A stretch of DNA of 64,000 bases, taken from assembly GCF_003612015.1 (NCBI RefSeq), contig NZ_RARB01000004.1, forward strand, positions 124,001 to 188,000. Direction: 5' to 3'. This document shows positions 24,212-35,731 of this stretch, one piece after another. Both the position numbers and the translations under genes were made by a program. The notes beneath the pieces were generated by a model, which made no database searches, was not told the DNA's origin, and saw only the letters and a program-made list of their open reading frames with translations. This stretch comes from Pantoea piersonii. Lineage in GTDB: Bacteria; Pseudomonadota; Gammaproteobacteria; Enterobacterales; Enterobacteriaceae. The first letter of the stretch is position 1; every line of letters starts with the position of its first letter.

Positions 24212-25645
24212 TCAAACCAGCTGTTTACGCTGGTTGGAGGGCGGGATAGATAAAGACTCGCGATATTTAGCGACGGTTCGGCGCGCCACCATGATGCCTT
24301 GTTCAGATAACATGGAGGTAAGCTTACTGTCACTCAAGGGTTTAGCGGGATTCTCCGCCGAGATTAATTTTTTCACCAGCGCGCGGATAGCCGTTGAGGA
24401 GGCTTCGCCGCCGCCTTCGGTATTGACGTGGCTGGAGAAAAAATATTTAAGTTCAAAGATGCCGCGCGGGCTGTGCAGATATTTCTGCGTGGTTACGCGC
24501 GAAATGGTGGACTCATGCATATCGACGGCCTGCGCGATATCCGCCAGCACCATCGGACGCATAAATTCTTCGCCCTGCTCGAAAAAAGCCTGCTGCTGCT
24601 CAACGATGCAGCGCGTTACTTTCAGCAGCGTATCGTTGCGGCTTTCCAGGCTTTTAATCAGCCATCGCGCCTCCTGCAGGTTGCTGCGGATAAACTGGCT
24701 GTCGCTGTCGTTACGCGCGGCGCCGCCCATGGCGGCGTAGTGTTGATTGATCTTCAGACGCGGCACGCTGTCGGCATTCAGTTCAACCGTCCAGCGCGTG
24801 CCGATCTTGCGTACCAGCACGTCGGGAATGACATATTCCGGCTCGCCGGTCTGTACCGACTGGCCAGGGCGCGGATCCAGCGACTGGATCATCAGCATCG
24901 CCTCTTTCAGCACATCTTCTTTGAAACGGGTTACGCGCATCAGGCTGCGGAAATCGTGGTTAGCCAGCAGATCGAGGTGGTTGCTGACAATCAGGCGCGC
25001 TTCGGCCAGCATTGGCGTGGTCGGCGCGAACTGAGAAAGCTGCACCAGCAGGCAGTCGCGCAGATCGCGCGCGCCGACGCCGACGGGATCGAAGCGCTGA
25101 ATGCGCTTCAGCACCGCCTCGACTTCATCCAGCGCCAGTTCGTCATTACCCATGCTGTCGAGGATCTCGTCAAGCGAAACGGTAAGGTATCCGGTATCGT
25201 CGATAGCATCGACGATCGAGGTGGCGATAGCGCGATCGGTATCGGTGAAAGGGGTCAAATCCACCTGCCACATCAGGTAATCCTGCAGTGACTGGGTCGT
25301 TTCGCCCTGATAGATCGGCAGCTCGTCATCCTGATAGTCAGTGCCAGTGCCGGAAGGCGTGCCTGCGGTGTACATTTCGTCCCAGGTGGCGTCGAGCGGC
25401 AGATCGTCCGGCATCTCTTTCTGTTCAAGCGCCTCGCGCGTGTCCAGCACCTCATCTTCCTGATAGTCGCGGCTGTCGATCTCTTCATGCACTTCAGCCT
25501 GCTCCAGCAGCGGATTGCTCTCCAGCGCCAGCTGCAGCTCTTGCTGCAGCTCAAGCGTAGAGAGCTGCAGCAGCCGGATTGCCTGCTGCAACTGCGGAGT
25601 CATTGCCAGCTGTTGGCTGAACCTGAGTTGCAAACCTTGCTTCAT
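24212..25645 (-). CDS. rpoN: RNA polymerase sigma-54 factor RpoN
   Basis: 477-residue sigma-54. Region I is Gln/Leu-rich ([21 protein letters not shown]) and interacts with bacterial enhancer-binding proteins; an acidic region II follows. The C-terminus contains the HTH for the -12 element and the RpoN box [10 protein letters not shown] that reads the -24 element. Length equals that of E. coli. It lies 47 bp downstream of lptB. Confidence 0.98.
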   Translation of the reverse strand: MKQGLQLRFSQQLAMTPQLQQAIRLLQLSTLELQQELQLALESNPLLEQAEVHEEIDSRDYQEDEVLDTREALEQKEMPDDLPLDATWDEMYTAGTPSGTGTDYQDDELPIYQGETTQSLQDYLMWQVDLTPFTDTDRAIATSIVDAIDDTGYLTVSLDEILDSMGNDELALDEVEAVLKRIQRFDPVGVGARDLRDCLLVQLSQFAPTTPMLAEARLIVSNHLDLLANHDFRSLMRVTRFKEDVLKEAMLMIQSLDPRPGQSVQTGEPEYVIPDVLVRKIGTRWTVELNADSVPRLKINQHYAAMGGAARNDSDSQFIRSNLQEARWLIKSLESRNDTLLKVTRCIVEQQQAFFEQGEEFMRPMVLADIAQAVDMHESTISRVTTQKYLHSPRGIFELKYFFSSHVNTEGGGEASSTAIRALVKKLISAENPAKPLSDSKLTSMLSEQGIMVARRTVAKYRESLSIPPSNQRKQLV

Positions 25646-25692
25646 ATTCAGGACGGAATTTCCTAAGCAAACATCGTATTAACGACACCTTA

Positions 25693-26418
25693 TCAGAGTC
25701 TGAACTCTTCGCCCAAATAAACCCGTTTAACCTGCTCATCTGCAAGAATTTCGTTCGGCGTGCCGTGAGCGATAAGGCGCCCCTGGCTGACGATATAAGC
25801 GCGTTCGCAAACCGCCAGGGTTTCACGCACGTTGTGGTCGGTGATCAAGACGCCGAGGCCGCTGTCGCGCAGGTGCTCGATGATCTTTTTGATGTCGATA
25901 ACCGAGATGGGATCGACGCCGGCAAAAGGCTCATCAAGCAGGATAAATTTAGGGTTAGCGGCCAGCGCGCGGGCGATTTCTACGCGGCGGCGTTCACCGC
26001 CCGACAGCGCCTGACCCATGCTGTCGCGCAGGTGAGCGATATGAAACTCATCCATCAGCTCGTTGGCGCGATCCTGGCGCTGCTCTTCGGTAAGATCGTC
26101 GCGGATTTGCAGTACCGCCATCAGATTGTCATAGACGCTCAGGCGGCGGAAAATCGACGCTTCCTGCGGTAGATAGCCGATACCGCGCCGCGCGCGCGCG
26201 TGCAGCGGCAGAATGCTGATATCTTCCTGGTCGATCACGATGCGGCCAGCGTCGCGCGGCACGATGCCGACGACCATATAGAAGGTGGTGGTCTTACCCG
26301 CGCCGTTGGGGCCGAGCAGGCCGACGATCTCGCCGGATTTCACCTGCAGGCTGACATCTTCCACCACGCGACGGCCTTTATAGGCCTTCGCCAGGTTTTC
26401 TGCGATTAATGTGGCCAT
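25693..26418 (-). CDS. lptB: LPS export ABC transporter ATPase LptB
   Basis: 241-residue ATPase of the LptB2FGC complex that extracts lipopolysaccharide from the inner membrane. Walker [11 protein letters not shown], signature [15 protein letters not shown] and Walker [14 protein letters not shown] are visible. It lies five bases after lptA and is part of the kdsC-lptC-lptA-lptB unit. Confidence 0.98.
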   Translation of the reverse strand: MATLIAENLAKAYKGRRVVEDVSLQVKSGEIVGLLGPNGAGKTTTFYMVVGIVPRDAGRIVIDQEDISILPLHARARRGIGYLPQEASIFRRLSVYDNLMAVLQIRDDLTEEQRQDRANELMDEFHIAHLRDSMGQALSGGERRRVEIARALAANPKFILLDEPFAGVDPISVIDIKKIIEHLRDSGLGVLITDHNVRETLAVCERAYIVSQGRLIAHGTPNEILADEQVKRVYLGEEFRL

Positions 26419-26423
26419 AGCGA

Positions 26424-26972
26424 TCAGTTACTCTTTTTCGGGCTGTTAGCGTTCTTGTCCTGCAGCTGCGACGGCACCAGCACGGTGGTGACGCGTTTGC
26501 TCTGGCCCTGGCTGTAGGCCTGCATTTTCTGCTCTTTGACCAGATAGGTGATGCGGTCGCCTTTAATATTGCTGTCCTGCTGCTCAATGTAGGCGTTGCC
26601 GGTCAGCTCAACGAAATCTTTCGCCAGCTCATAGTGCAGTTTGGCGGCGTGGCCCTGAACCGGCTTGCCGCTGTCCTGCATCTGATAGAAGGTGGCAGGA
26701 TTGCCGTAGGCATCGACGATGGTTTTGTTGCTGTCGCCGCCGGGACGCGTCACCACCACTTTATCGGCGGTGATTTTGATCGTTCCCTGGGTCACGATGA
26801 CGTTGCCGGTAAAGGTCGCCACATTGCCTTGCAGGTCGAGCGCCTGGTTCTCGGAATCGATGTTGACGGGTTTGTCCGAGTCGCCGGTCACCGCCAGCGC
26901 GGGCAAACTGGCCGCCAGCAGCGCGCCGACCAGGAAAAACTTAAGGCTGTTGTTGTGCATTTTGGATTTCAT
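26424..26972 (-). CDS. lptA: Periplasmic LPS-bridge protein LptA
   Basis: 182-residue periplasmic protein that forms the beta-jellyroll bridge carrying LPS between LptC and LptD. A Sec signal peptide (cleavage near PALA) precedes the OstA domain with [18 protein letters not shown] and [19 protein letters not shown]. The start at 26972 (MKSKMHNN) has an AAAAGG site and gives a 32-base overlap with lptC, as in E. coli. A longer frame to 26993 is less likely. Confidence 0.96.
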   Translation of the reverse strand: MKSKMHNNSLKFFLVGALLAASLPALAVTGDSDKPVNIDSENQALDLQGNVATFTGNVIVTQGTIKITADKVVVTRPGGDSNKTIVDAYGNPATFYQMQDSGKPVQGHAAKLHYELAKDFVELTGNAYIEQQDSNIKGDRITYLVKEQKMQAYSQGQSKRVTTVLVPSQLQDKNANSPKKSN

Positions 26973-27519
26973 AATAAGTTTTGACCTTTTCAATCAACTC
27001 GGCGTTTTTCGTCCGTAAATTCCCGCGCATCTTCATGCCGGTAGAGTTAAAACCGCGCCCGAATAAGGTTACCTGATCGTCGGACGTCACATCCTGCGAG
27101 ACGAGGTTGACCTGCGCGTTGTCAGTTTTGATGCGCTGAAGCTGCGAATCCTGTGTCAGGGTATTCACCTCGACATGGCCATACAGATACAGCATACGAT
27201 CTTTCGTTAATTTGGCTTTATCGGCGCGCACGGACCAGGTCGGCACTTTATTTTCGTCGTAGGTGGTCATGACTGGCTTATCGAACCAGCTCACCTCATC
27301 CGCCGAGAAATAGGTCACTTTTTCCGACACCAGTTTGTAGGCCAGCGCCCCTTGCGGGTTGTAGACCACGGTATTCGAATTCGCGCTGGTATAGGTCGGC
27401 TCCTGATCGTTGGCGGCGACCGGCGCGCTATTGTCATCCTGGCTGGTCAGGTTCCAGCCGATCAGCACCAGCGCAATCAAGGCCAGAATCAGCGTTATCC
27501 AACGCCTGCTTTTACTCAT
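26941..27519 (-). CDS. lptC: LPS export protein LptC
   Basis: 192-residue bitopic protein of the LptB2FGC complex. One N-terminal transmembrane helix (about residues 7-24) anchors a periplasmic jellyroll domain with VYNPQGALAYKL, DRMLYLYGHVEVN and RGNLRTKNAELIEKV. It overlaps kdsC by four bases (ATGA) and lptA by 32 bases. Confidence 0.97.
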   Translation of the reverse strand: MSKSRRWITLILALIALVLIGWNLTSQDDNSAPVAANDQEPTYTSANSNTVVYNPQGALAYKLVSEKVTYFSADEVSWFDKPVMTTYDENKVPTWSVRADKAKLTKDRMLYLYGHVEVNTLTQDSQLQRIKTDNAQVNLVSQDVTSDDQVTLFGRGFNSTGMKMRGNLRTKNAELIEKVKTYYEIQNAQQQP

Positions 27520-28082
27520 ACTGATTGCCCTTTGGCATCCTCAAATTTGTTCTGCGCCATTAAAATCAGGTCGCACAGTTCGCGCACTGCGCCGCGTCCG
27601 CCCGCAATGCGCGTGACGTAACGGGCGCGCGGCAGCAATACCGGATGCGCATCCGCTACCGCCACGCTCAGCCCTACGCGGGCCATCACCGGCCAGTCGA
27701 TAAGGTCATCGCCGATATAGGCGACCTGTTCGTCGGAAAGCGACAGTTTATCCAGAAGTTCGCGATAGGCCAAAAGCTTATCCGACTGTCCCTGGTAAAG
27801 ATGACGAATGCCTAAAGTTTTGCAGCGATCCTCCATCAGGCGCGCATTGCGCCCGGTAATAATCGCCACCTCTATATCAGAGGTTAGCAAACAGCGGATG
27901 CCGTAGCCGTCGCGCACGTTAAAGGCTTTTAGCTCTTCGCCATTATTACCCATATAGATCACGCCGTCCGACATAACGCCGTCGACGTCGCAAATCAGCA
28001 GACGGATCTGGCTGGCGCGCGCCATCACCTCCGCGCTGACCGGGCCGTAGCAGGTTTCCACCAGGGAAGTATTTACCGACAT
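27516..28082 (-). CDS. kdsC: 3-deoxy-D-manno-octulosonate 8-phosphate phosphatase KdsC
   Basis: 188-residue HAD-family phosphatase that releases Kdo from Kdo-8-phosphate for LPS inner core synthesis. The HAD motif I LLICDVDGVMSDG carries the nucleophilic aspartate, and YIGDDLIDWPVM is motif III/IV. It lies between kdsD and lptC, linking Kdo synthesis to LPS export. Confidence 0.97.
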   Translation of the reverse strand: MSVNTSLVETCYGPVSAEVMARASQIRLLICDVDGVMSDGVIYMGNNGEELKAFNVRDGYGIRCLLTSDIEVAIITGRNARLMEDRCKTLGIRHLYQGQSDKLLAYRELLDKLSLSDEQVAYIGDDLIDWPVMARVGLSVAVADAHPVLLPRARYVTRIAGGRGAVRELCDLILMAQNKFEDAKGQSV

Positions 28083-28095
28083 TCTCGTTTCCTGT

Positions 28096-29082
28096 TCAGA
28101 CTACGCCGGCGCGCAGCATGTCATGCATATGTACCACACCGAGCAGACGATCGTCATCGGCCACCAGCAGCGCGGTAATGTTTTTGTTTTGCATCAGGTT
28201 CAGCGCTTCTACCGCCAGCATATTGGGACGAACCCGAATGCCACCGCGCGTCATCACTTCTGAAATAGTGGCTTTCTGGAAGTCGATGCCCATATCGAAG
28301 ATGCGGCGCAGGTCGCCGTCGGTAAAGATGCCTTCGATCTTCATCAGATCGTCGACAATTACCGTCAGCCCTAAATTTTTACGCGTGATCTCCAGCAGCG
28401 CGTCGCGCAGCGAGGCGTCGCGCGTAACGTGCGGGATCTCGTCGCCGCTGTGCATAATGTCGCTGACGTGCAGCAGCAGCTTGCGTCCCAGCGCGCCGCC
28501 CGGATGCGACAGCGCGAAATCTTCTGCGGTAAAGCCGCGCGCTTCCAGCAGCGCGACCGCCAGCGCATCGCCCATCACCAGCGTCGCCGTGGTGCTGCTG
28601 GTGGGTGCGAGTCCGAGCGGGCAGGCCTCCTGCGGCACTTTCACGCACAGGTGCACGTCCGCGACGCGGCCCATCGCGCTGTCGGGGCGGCTGGTAAGGC
28701 AGATAAGCTTCACATGCTGCCGCTTCAGCACCGGGATCAGCGCCAGAATCTCATTGGACTCGCCGCTGTTGGAGATGGCGAGCACGATATCGCTGCGGCC
28801 GACCATGCCGAGATCGCCGTGGCTGGCTTCGCCGGGATGCACGAAAAAGGCGGGCGTGCCGGTACTGGCGAAGGTGGCGGCCATCTTTTTGCCGATATGG
28901 CCCGATTTGCCCATGCCCATGACGACGACTTTGCCCTGACAGCGATAGATCATCTCGCAGGCGCGCGTGAAGTCGTCGTTAATATACTGGTCCAGCTGCT
29001 CCAGACCTTCACGCTCTATGCGCAGTACCGCTTTTCCCGCCGTCTGAAAGTCGAAATTCGCAATTGAAAGCTGAGTTGACAT
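28096..29082 (-). CDS. kdsD: Arabinose 5-phosphate isomerase KdsD
   Basis: 328-residue isomerase converting ribulose 5-phosphate to arabinose 5-phosphate, the first step of Kdo synthesis. An N-terminal SIS domain (GMGKSGHIGKKMAATF, SNSGESNEI) is followed by two CBS domains. The start at 29082 (MSTQLSIANFDF) has an AAGGA site nine bases upstream; an extension to 29130 lacks support. It lies 17 bp after yrbG. Confidence 0.97.
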   Translation of the reverse strand: MSTQLSIANFDFQTAGKAVLRIEREGLEQLDQYINDDFTRACEMIYRCQGKVVVMGMGKSGHIGKKMAATFASTGTPAFFVHPGEASHGDLGMVGRSDIVLAISNSGESNEILALIPVLKRQHVKLICLTSRPDSAMGRVADVHLCVKVPQEACPLGLAPTSSTTATLVMGDALAVALLEARGFTAEDFALSHPGGALGRKLLLHVSDIMHSGDEIPHVTRDASLRDALLEITRKNLGLTVIVDDLMKIEGIFTDGDLRRIFDMGIDFQKATISEVMTRGGIRVRPNMLAVEALNLMQNKNITALLVADDDRLLGVVHMHDMLRAGVV

Positions 29083-29099
29083 GGCAAATCGGTCCTTTG

Positions 29100-30080
29100 T
29101 TATCCGTCGATGAAAGCGGGCTGAATCCACAAAAGCGCGCCCCAGACGATGAAACCACAGAGTAAGAATGCTCCCGCAACGCGGCCGATGCGGCGGCTGC
29201 GCTGCAGGCAGAGCAGGGCGAACAGCACGCTGACTCCCAGCATCACCCAGTAATCGCGCGCAAAAGCGTGTTCATCGACGCTGCCGGGATTTATCAGCGC
29301 CGGTAAGCCCAGCACGATGGCGATATTATAAATATTGGCGCCGATTAAATTACCGATAGCGATATCATCTTCGCCTTTCAGCGCGCCTGCCAGCACGGTC
29401 GCCAGCTCCGGCAGACTGGTGCCTACCGCGATCAGCGTCCCGCCCATCACCAGTTCGCTGACGCCGAAATAATCGGCAAAGGCGGTAGCGTTATCGATGA
29501 CCATGCGCGTCGCCATCGGCAAAATAATCAGCGCGACCGCCAGCCAGAGAAAGGCTACTGTATTGCCGCTCTCTTCACGCGGCAGCTCCGCAAGCTGTTC
29601 GCGCGTCAGGGTGTCGCTATTGTCGCGTTCGGCGCGGCGGGCAAAGCGGATTGCCACCAGCAAATAGACGATGGCGATAGCGATCAGGCCAAGCCCGTCA
29701 AGACGGCTCAGGTAGTTGTCGAACAGCATCAGGCCGCTGAGTAGCGAAACCAGCAGCATCAGCGGCAGCTCGCGTCGTACCAGGTTGGAGTATATGTTCA
29801 GAGGGTGCAGCAGCGCCGCGCCGCCGAGTATCAGTAAAATATTGGTAATGTTGGAGCCCAGCGCGGTGCCTACGGCGAGATCCATCTGGCCATGCTGCGC
29901 CGCTGAAAAAGAGAGGATCATCTCCGGCAGCGATGTGCCGATGCTGACGACCGTCATGCCGATAATCAGCGGCGGGATACCAAAGGATCGACACAGGATC
30001 GCGGCGCTAAACACCAGGCGATCGGCACCATAAGCCAGTAAAATCAAACCGATGATCAGCAGGGCAGAGGCTACGAACAT
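29100..30080 (-). CDS. yrbG: Calcium/sodium antiporter family protein YrbG
   Basis: 326-residue membrane protein of the K+-dependent Na+/Ca2+ exchanger family. The duplicated alpha repeats are visible as VVSIGTSLPEMILSF and GTLIAVGTSLPELATVLAG, each with the GTSLPE motif, within about ten hydrophobic segments. The start at 30080 has an AAGGA site six bases upstream. It is the first gene of the leftward cluster and is divergent from mlaF. Its physiological ion is not certain. Confidence 0.93.
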   Translation of the reverse strand: MFVASALLIIGLILLAYGADRLVFSAAILCRSFGIPPLIIGMTVVSIGTSLPEMILSFSAAQHGQMDLAVGTALGSNITNILLILGGAALLHPLNIYSNLVRRELPLMLLVSLLSGLMLFDNYLSRLDGLGLIAIAIVYLLVAIRFARRAERDNSDTLTREQLAELPREESGNTVAFLWLAVALIILPMATRMVIDNATAFADYFGVSELVMGGTLIAVGTSLPELATVLAGALKGEDDIAIGNLIGANIYNIAIVLGLPALINPGSVDEHAFARDYWVMLGVSVLFALLCLQRSRRIGRVAGAFLLCGFIVWGALLWIQPAFIDG

Positions 30081-30305
30081 GGAAAATCCTTGGATGAAAT
30101 GCGTTGCCGGCACGTCTTGTGCGGCAGGTTTCAGGTTCTGTCATCATAAACAGGCGCTGATTTTGACCGTCTGAGCGGCAAAAGTAAATTTTATGCCCGC
30201 TTTAGCCAAATGAAGGCGGTAAGTTTCTGTAAAGCTATCGTGCACTGGCGTGTTACAGGCTACCATCGTACGCTTTATAACGCCCGCTCCACAGAAGAGG
30301 TAATA

Positions 30306-31121
30306 ATGGACCAACAGGAAACGAACCTGGTTGAGGTTCGTGGCGTCAGTTTTTCACGCGGCGATCGTCCGATTTTCGACGATATTTCGTTGACGGTGCC
30401 AAAGGGAAAAGTCACGGCCATTATGGGACCGTCGGGCATAGGTAAAACTACGCTGCTGCGTCTGATTGGCGGCCAGCTGCAGCCCGATCGGGGCGAGATC
30501 TGGTTTCGCGGCGAAAACATTCCTCGGCTGTCCCGCGCGAAACTCTATGAAACCCGTAAAAAGATGAGCATGCTGTTCCAGTCCGGCGCGCTGTTCACCG
30601 ATCTGACCGTCTATGAAAACGTGGCCTGGCCGCTGCGTGAACATACTCAGCTTCCTGCGCCGCTGCTGCACAGCACGGTGATGATGAAGCTGGAAGCGGT
30701 GGGATTACGCGGCGCGGCGCAGCTAAAACCGGCGGAGCTCTCCGGCGGTATGGCGCGGCGTGCGGCGCTGGCCCGCGCTATCGCGCTTGAGCCAGAGCTG
30801 ATTATGTTTGACGAACCGTTCGTCGGCCAGGATCCCATTACCATGGGCGTGCTGGTAAAGCTGATCGACGAACTGAACCACTCGCTGGGTCTGACCTGCA
30901 TTGTGGTATCGCACGATGTGCCTGAGGTACTCAGCATCGCCGACAGGGCCTATATCGTAGCCGGGCAGAAAATCATCGCTCAGGGCAGCACGCCGGAGCT
31001 GCGGGAAAACCCCGATCCGCGCGTGCGCCAGTTTCTGGATGGGATTGCGGACGGACCTGTCCCGTTCCGGTTTGCCGCCGGAGACTATCTTGCCGATTTA
31101 ACCGGCTCAGGGAGAATGTAA
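30306..31121 (+). CDS. mlaF: Phospholipid transport ATPase MlaF
   Basis: 271-residue ATPase of the MlaFEDB inner membrane complex that keeps outer membrane lipid asymmetry. Walker [15 protein letters not shown] signature [16 protein letters not shown] and Walker [14 protein letters not shown] are visible. The start at 30306 (MDQQETN) has an AGAGG site; the frame opens at 30210 without support. First gene of mlaFEDCB. Confidence 0.97.
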   Translation: MDQQETNLVEVRGVSFSRGDRPIFDDISLTVPKGKVTAIMGPSGIGKTTLLRLIGGQLQPDRGEIWFRGENIPRLSRAKLYETRKKMSMLFQSGALFTDLTVYENVAWPLREHTQLPAPLLHSTVMMKLEAVGLRGAAQLKPAELSGGMARRAALARAIALEPELIMFDEPFVGQDPITMGVLVKLIDELNHSLGLTCIVVSHDVPEVLSIADRAYIVAGQKIIAQGSTPELRENPDPRVRQFLDGIADGPVPFRFAAGDYLADLTGSGRM

Positions 31122-31125
31122 GCCA

Positions 31126-31908
31126 ATGTTGTTAAAGGCGCTGGCGTCATTGGGACGTCGGGGAATCAATACCTGTTCCACCTTTGGCCGGGCAGGCTTA
31201 ATGCTGTTTCACGCACTGGTGGGCAAACCTGCCTTTCGTAAACACGCGCCGCTGCTTATCAGGCAGCTTTACAGCGTCGGCGTTTTGTCGCTGCTGATCA
31301 TCGTGGTTTCCGGGCTGTTTATCGGCATGGTGCTGGGGCTGCAAGGCTATCTGGTGCTGACGACCTACAGTGCGGAAACCAGTCTCGGCATGCTGGTGGC
31401 GCTGTCGCTGCTGCGCGAGCTGGGACCGGTGGTCACGGCGCTGCTGTTTGCTGGCCGCGCCGGATCGGCGCTGACGGCGGAGATTGGCCTGATGAAGGCG
31501 ACCGAGCAGCTCTCCAGCATGGAAATGATGGCGGTGGATCCGCTGCGTCGCGTCGTTTCGCCGCGCTTCTGGGCGGGCTTTATCAGCATGCCGCTGCTGG
31601 CGCTGATCTTTACCGCCGTCGGTATCGCAGGCGGCGCGCTGGTAGGCGTGAGCTGGAAGGGCATCGATCCCGGCTTTTTCTGGTCGGCGATGCAAAACGC
31701 GGTCGATTTCCGCACTGACGTAATCAACTGCATTATCAAAAGCGCCGTTTTTGCCGTGACGGTCACCTGGATCGCGCTGTTTAACGGTTACGACGCGATT
31801 CCGACCTCTGAAGGGATCAGCCGCGCGACGACGCGCACCGTGGTGCACGCCTCACTGGCGGTGCTCGGTCTGGATTTTGTGCTGACAGCACTGATGTTTG
31901 GGAACTAA
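31126..31908 (+). CDS. mlaE: Phospholipid transport permease MlaE
   Basis: 260-residue permease of the MlaFEDB complex with about five to six hydrophobic segments. Family motifs such as [40 protein letters not shown] and [15 protein letters not shown] are present. It follows mlaF by four bases and precedes mlaD by four. Confidence 0.97.
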   Translation: MLLKALASLGRRGINTCSTFGRAGLMLFHALVGKPAFRKHAPLLIRQLYSVGVLSLLIIVVSGLFIGMVLGLQGYLVLTTYSAETSLGMLVALSLLRELGPVVTALLFAGRAGSALTAEIGLMKATEQLSSMEMMAVDPLRRVVSPRFWAGFISMPLLALIFTAVGIAGGALVGVSWKGIDPGFFWSAMQNAVDFRTDVINCIIKSAVFAVTVTWIALFNGYDAIPTSEGISRATTRTVVHASLAVLGLDFVLTALMFGN

Positions 31909-31912
31909 AGCA

Positions 31913-32458
31913 ATGCAAAGCAAAAAAAGCGAAATTTGGGTTGGCGTGTTTATGCTTCTGGCGCTGGTGGCGATGCTGTTTCTCTGCCTGCGCGTAGCGG
32001 ATCTTAAGTCGCTCGGCACGCAGCCGACCTGGCAGCTCTATGCTACCTTCGATAACATCGGCGGGCTGAAAGTGAGCTCGCCGGTCAAAATTGGCGGCGT
32101 GGTCATTGGCCGCGTTACCGACATCTCTCTTGAACCTAAAACCCTGCTGCCGCGCGTTACTATGGCGATCAGCGATGAGTACGCCAATAAGATTTCCGAC
32201 ACCAGCTCGCTGGCGATCCGCACGCAAGGCTTACTCGGCGAGCAGTTTTTAGCGTTGAATTTAGGTTTCGACGATCCCGAGCTGGGTTCGGCGATGCTGA
32301 AAGACGGCGATACGCTCCGCGATACCAAGTCGGCTATCGTGCTGGAAGACCTGATTGGTCAGTTCCTGTATAAGAGCGGCGGCGACAATAAAAATGGCAC
32401 GAATAACAAGGATCCGCAGAGCGCCGACAGCGCGCCTGCGGCCCCGGCCCAACCCTGA
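31913..32458 (+). CDS. mlaD: Phospholipid-binding MCE protein MlaD
   Basis: 181-residue protein with one N-terminal transmembrane helix (about residues 7-26) and a periplasmic MCE domain (about 37-115; FDNIGGLKVSSPVKIGGVVIGRV) that forms a hexameric ring on the MlaFEDB complex. The C-terminus is Ala/Pro-rich and disordered. The start at 31913 (MQSKKSEIWVG) matches the E. coli protein; an in-frame ATG at 31898 would overlap mlaE. Confidence 0.97.
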   Translation: MQSKKSEIWVGVFMLLALVAMLFLCLRVADLKSLGTQPTWQLYATFDNIGGLKVSSPVKIGGVVIGRVTDISLEPKTLLPRVTMAISDEYANKISDTSSLAIRTQGLLGEQFLALNLGFDDPELGSAMLKDGDTLRDTKSAIVLEDLIGQFLYKSGGDNKNGTNNKDPQSADSAPAAPAQP

Positions 32459-32471
32459 GAGGTAAAAATTG

Positions 32472-33104
32472 ATGTTTAAGCGTTTACTAATGGTTGCCAT
32501 GCTGGTCATCGCGCCGCTGGCTGCGGCGAATGCAGCCGATCAAACCAACCCCTATAAGCTGATGAACGAGGCGGCGGCGAAAACCTTCACCCGCCTGAAA
32601 AACGAGCAGCCGAAAATCAAGCAGAACCCCAACTACCTGCGCGACGTGGTGCGCCAGGAGCTGCTGCCTTACGTGCAGATCAAATATGCCGGCGCGTTAG
32701 TGCTGGGCCGCTACTACCGGGAAGCGACGCCGGCGCAGCGTGAAGCCTATTTCAGCGCGTTCGGCGACTATCTGGCGCAGGCTTACGGCCAGGCGCTGGC
32801 GCTCTATCACGGCCAGACTTATCAGATCCAGCCGGAGCAGCCGCTGGGCAACGCCAATATCATCGCGATTCGCGTGACCATTATCGATCCCAACGGTCGC
32901 CCGCCGGTACGTCTGGATTTCCAGTGGCGTAAGAACAGCCAGACCGGAAACTGGCAGGCTTACGATATGGTGGCGGAAGGGGTCAGCATGATCACCACCA
33001 AACAGAACGAATGGAGCGACCTGCTGCGCACCAAAGGCATCGACGGCCTGACCGCACAGCTTAAAACCTACGCGGCGCAGCCGATTACGCTGGATAAACA
33101 GTAA
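32472..33104 (+). CDS. mlaC: Periplasmic phospholipid-binding protein MlaC
   Basis: 210-residue periplasmic shuttle carrying phospholipids between the outer membrane MlaA complex and MlaFEDB. A Sec signal peptide ends at AANA (about residue 21). Family motifs [23 protein letters not shown] and [16 protein letters not shown] are present. The ATG at 32472 is preferred to the TTG one codon earlier; GAGAGG lies nine bases upstream. Confidence 0.96.
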   Translation: MFKRLLMVAMLVIAPLAAANAADQTNPYKLMNEAAAKTFTRLKNEQPKIKQNPNYLRDVVRQELLPYVQIKYAGALVLGRYYREATPAQREAYFSAFGDYLAQAYGQALALYHGQTYQIQPEQPLGNANIIAIRVTIIDPNGRPPVRLDFQWRKNSQTGNWQAYDMVAEGVSMITTKQNEWSDLLRTKGIDGLTAQLKTYAAQPITLDKQ

Positions 33105-33106
33105 CG

Positions 33107-33412
33107 ATGCATGAGTCATTACGCTGGCAGCGTGACGCCAGCACGCTGTCGCTGTACGGCGAACTGAACCGCGATACGCTGCTGGCGCTGTGGCAGCAGC
33201 GCGACACGCTGATCGACAAAGCGGAGATTATTGATGTCTCTGGACTGGCGCGCGTCGATTCAGCCGGTCTGGCTTTGCTGGTGCATCTGCGGGAAATCGC
33301 GCGCGCGCAGGGCATCACGCCGCGTTTTAGCGGCATCAGCGATAAATTGCAGTCGCTGATTACTCTCTACAATCTTCAGCAGATTATTGTTTCTGCGGAA
33401 AAAAGCAGCTGA
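33107..33412 (+). CDS. mlaB: STAS-domain regulator MlaB
   Basis: 101-residue cytoplasmic STAS-domain subunit that binds MlaF and is needed for its assembly and activity. The STAS core is visible as EIIDVSGLARVDSAGLALLVHL, with the serine in DSAG. Two bases separate it from mlaC. A terminator follows, marking the operon end. Confidence 0.93.
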   Translation: MHESLRWQRDASTLSLYGELNRDTLLALWQQRDTLIDKAEIIDVSGLARVDSAGLALLVHLREIARAQGITPRFSGISDKLQSLITLYNLQQIIVSAEKSS

Positions 33413-33429
33413 TCGCTTTCTGCTCTGTT

Positions 33430-33456
33430 AAGCCCCTGTTTTTCGCAGGGGCTTTT
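33430..33456 (+). terminator. Intrinsic terminator of the mla operon
   Basis: AAGCCCCTG / CAGGGGCTT stem (33430-33438, 33446-33454) with a seven-base T-rich loop, followed by TTGC. It lies 17 bases past mlaB. Confidence 0.88.
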
Positions 33457-33526
33457 GCATGTTTAAGAGTCCGCCGCTTTCCTCTAAGATGTTACCCTTT
33501 ATTATTTTCAACTTAAGTAATGAGCA

Positions 33527-33784
33527 ATGGAAAACAGTGAAATTCAGGCTGTGCTGATGAAAGCGCTGCCGCTGGAAGAAGTGCATGTGATGAGCAACGA
33601 CGGTAGCCACTTTCAGGTGATTGCCGTAGGTGAAATGTTTGGCGAACTGAGCCGTGTGAAGAAACAGCAGGCCGTTTACGCGCCGCTGATGGAATACATT
33701 GCCGACAACCGCATTCATGCCGTCTCCATTAAAACCTATACCCCTGCTGAATGGGCGCGTGACCGTAAACTCAACGGTTTCTGA
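33527..33784 (+). CDS. ibaG: BolA-family protein IbaG
   Basis: 85-residue BolA-like protein that can form Fe-S-linked heterodimers with monothiol glutaredoxins and is linked to acid stress. The BolA fold is visible as [34 protein letters not shown] with an invariant histidine. It lies between the mla operon and murA, as in E. coli. Confidence 0.95.
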   Translation: MENSEIQAVLMKALPLEEVHVMSNDGSHFQVIAVGEMFGELSRVKKQQAVYAPLMEYIADNRIHAVSIKTYTPAEWARDRKLNGF

Positions 33785-33835
33785 GCCTGCATCATGGGCG
33801 CTCGCCGCTGGCGAGCTCTACCCGTCTTTAGTTAA

Positions 33836-35110
<1,275 letters not shown>

Positions 35111-35131
35111 TCGCGACTTTTATCTTTACTG

Positions 35132-35163
35132 AAACCAGCCACGTTCGCGCGGCTGGTTTTTTT
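35132..35163 (+). terminator. Intrinsic terminator of murA
   Basis: AAACCAGCC / GGCTGGTTT stem (35132-35140, 35151-35159) with a ten-base loop, followed by a T tract of seven. It sits in the convergent gap with sfsB. Confidence 0.92.
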
Positions 35164-35178
35164 GTGCCTGAACGATCT

Positions 35179-35481
35179 TCAGGTGCTGGTGGGATCCTGC
35201 TTGCACTTCTCATGCCCTGAAGGGGATCGAATACGCTTTTTACGATCCAGCAGCAGATGCGTCTTCGGATCGTAGTAGCGGCTTGGCCAGATCTCAGCGG
35301 GATGGACGTTAATCGCGTCGGCAATCAGCCATTCGCCTTTTGGCCATGGACGCGACAGGGCATTTGCCAGCGTGGATGAACTTAATCCTGCCTGGCGTGA
35401 TAATGCCGCCAGCGTTGTACCGCGTCTGCGCAGCGCGGCTATCACATCGGCTGGATGCCAGTCTTTATTCCTTTTTTGCAT
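35179..35481 (-). CDS. sfsB: Ner/SfsB-family DNA-binding protein
   Basis: 100-residue protein of the Ner-like family (phage Mu Ner and E. coli SfsB/Nlp). The helix-turn-helix is seen as RRRGTTLAALSRQAGLSSSTLANAL (split here across residues 18-42). In E. coli SfsB is reported as an activator of maltose genes. The start at 35481 has AAGGAG eight bases upstream; an open frame continues far upstream but is not coding. Its place next to murA is the usual one. Confidence 0.9.
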   Translation of the reverse strand: MQKRNKDWHPADVIAALRRRGTTLAALSRQAGLSSSTLANALSRPWPKGEWLIADAINVHPAEIWPSRYYDPKTHLLLDRKKRIRSPSGHEKCKQDPTST

Positions 35482-35702
35482 ATCGCATTCTCCTTGTTCC
35501 TTGCATGTCTGTTCCCTGTATAGCCAGGGGGCGTTATCGGTTTCTCTTATCTGGAAATTTATAGAAATTTTATAACAGAAACGTTCCATTTCTTTCCAGT
35601 AATTTTTGGAGCAGTCCCGAGAAGTGCGCACCACTACGCAAAAGTACGGCAACAGGCAGAATGTATTGCTGAAAAAGTCGAGGCAGAGAGGAAAGAAGAG
35701 AG

Positions 35703-35724
35703 CGGAGCTGCGCAGGCAGCTCCG
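35703..35724 (-). terminator. Hairpin after ispB
   Basis: Perfect stem CGGAGCTGC / GCAGCTCCG with a four-base loop, seven bases after the ispB stop. On the minus strand it is followed by CTCTCTTCTTTCC, pyrimidine-rich but without a clean T run. Confidence 0.7.
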
Positions 35725-35731
35725 GGGGATA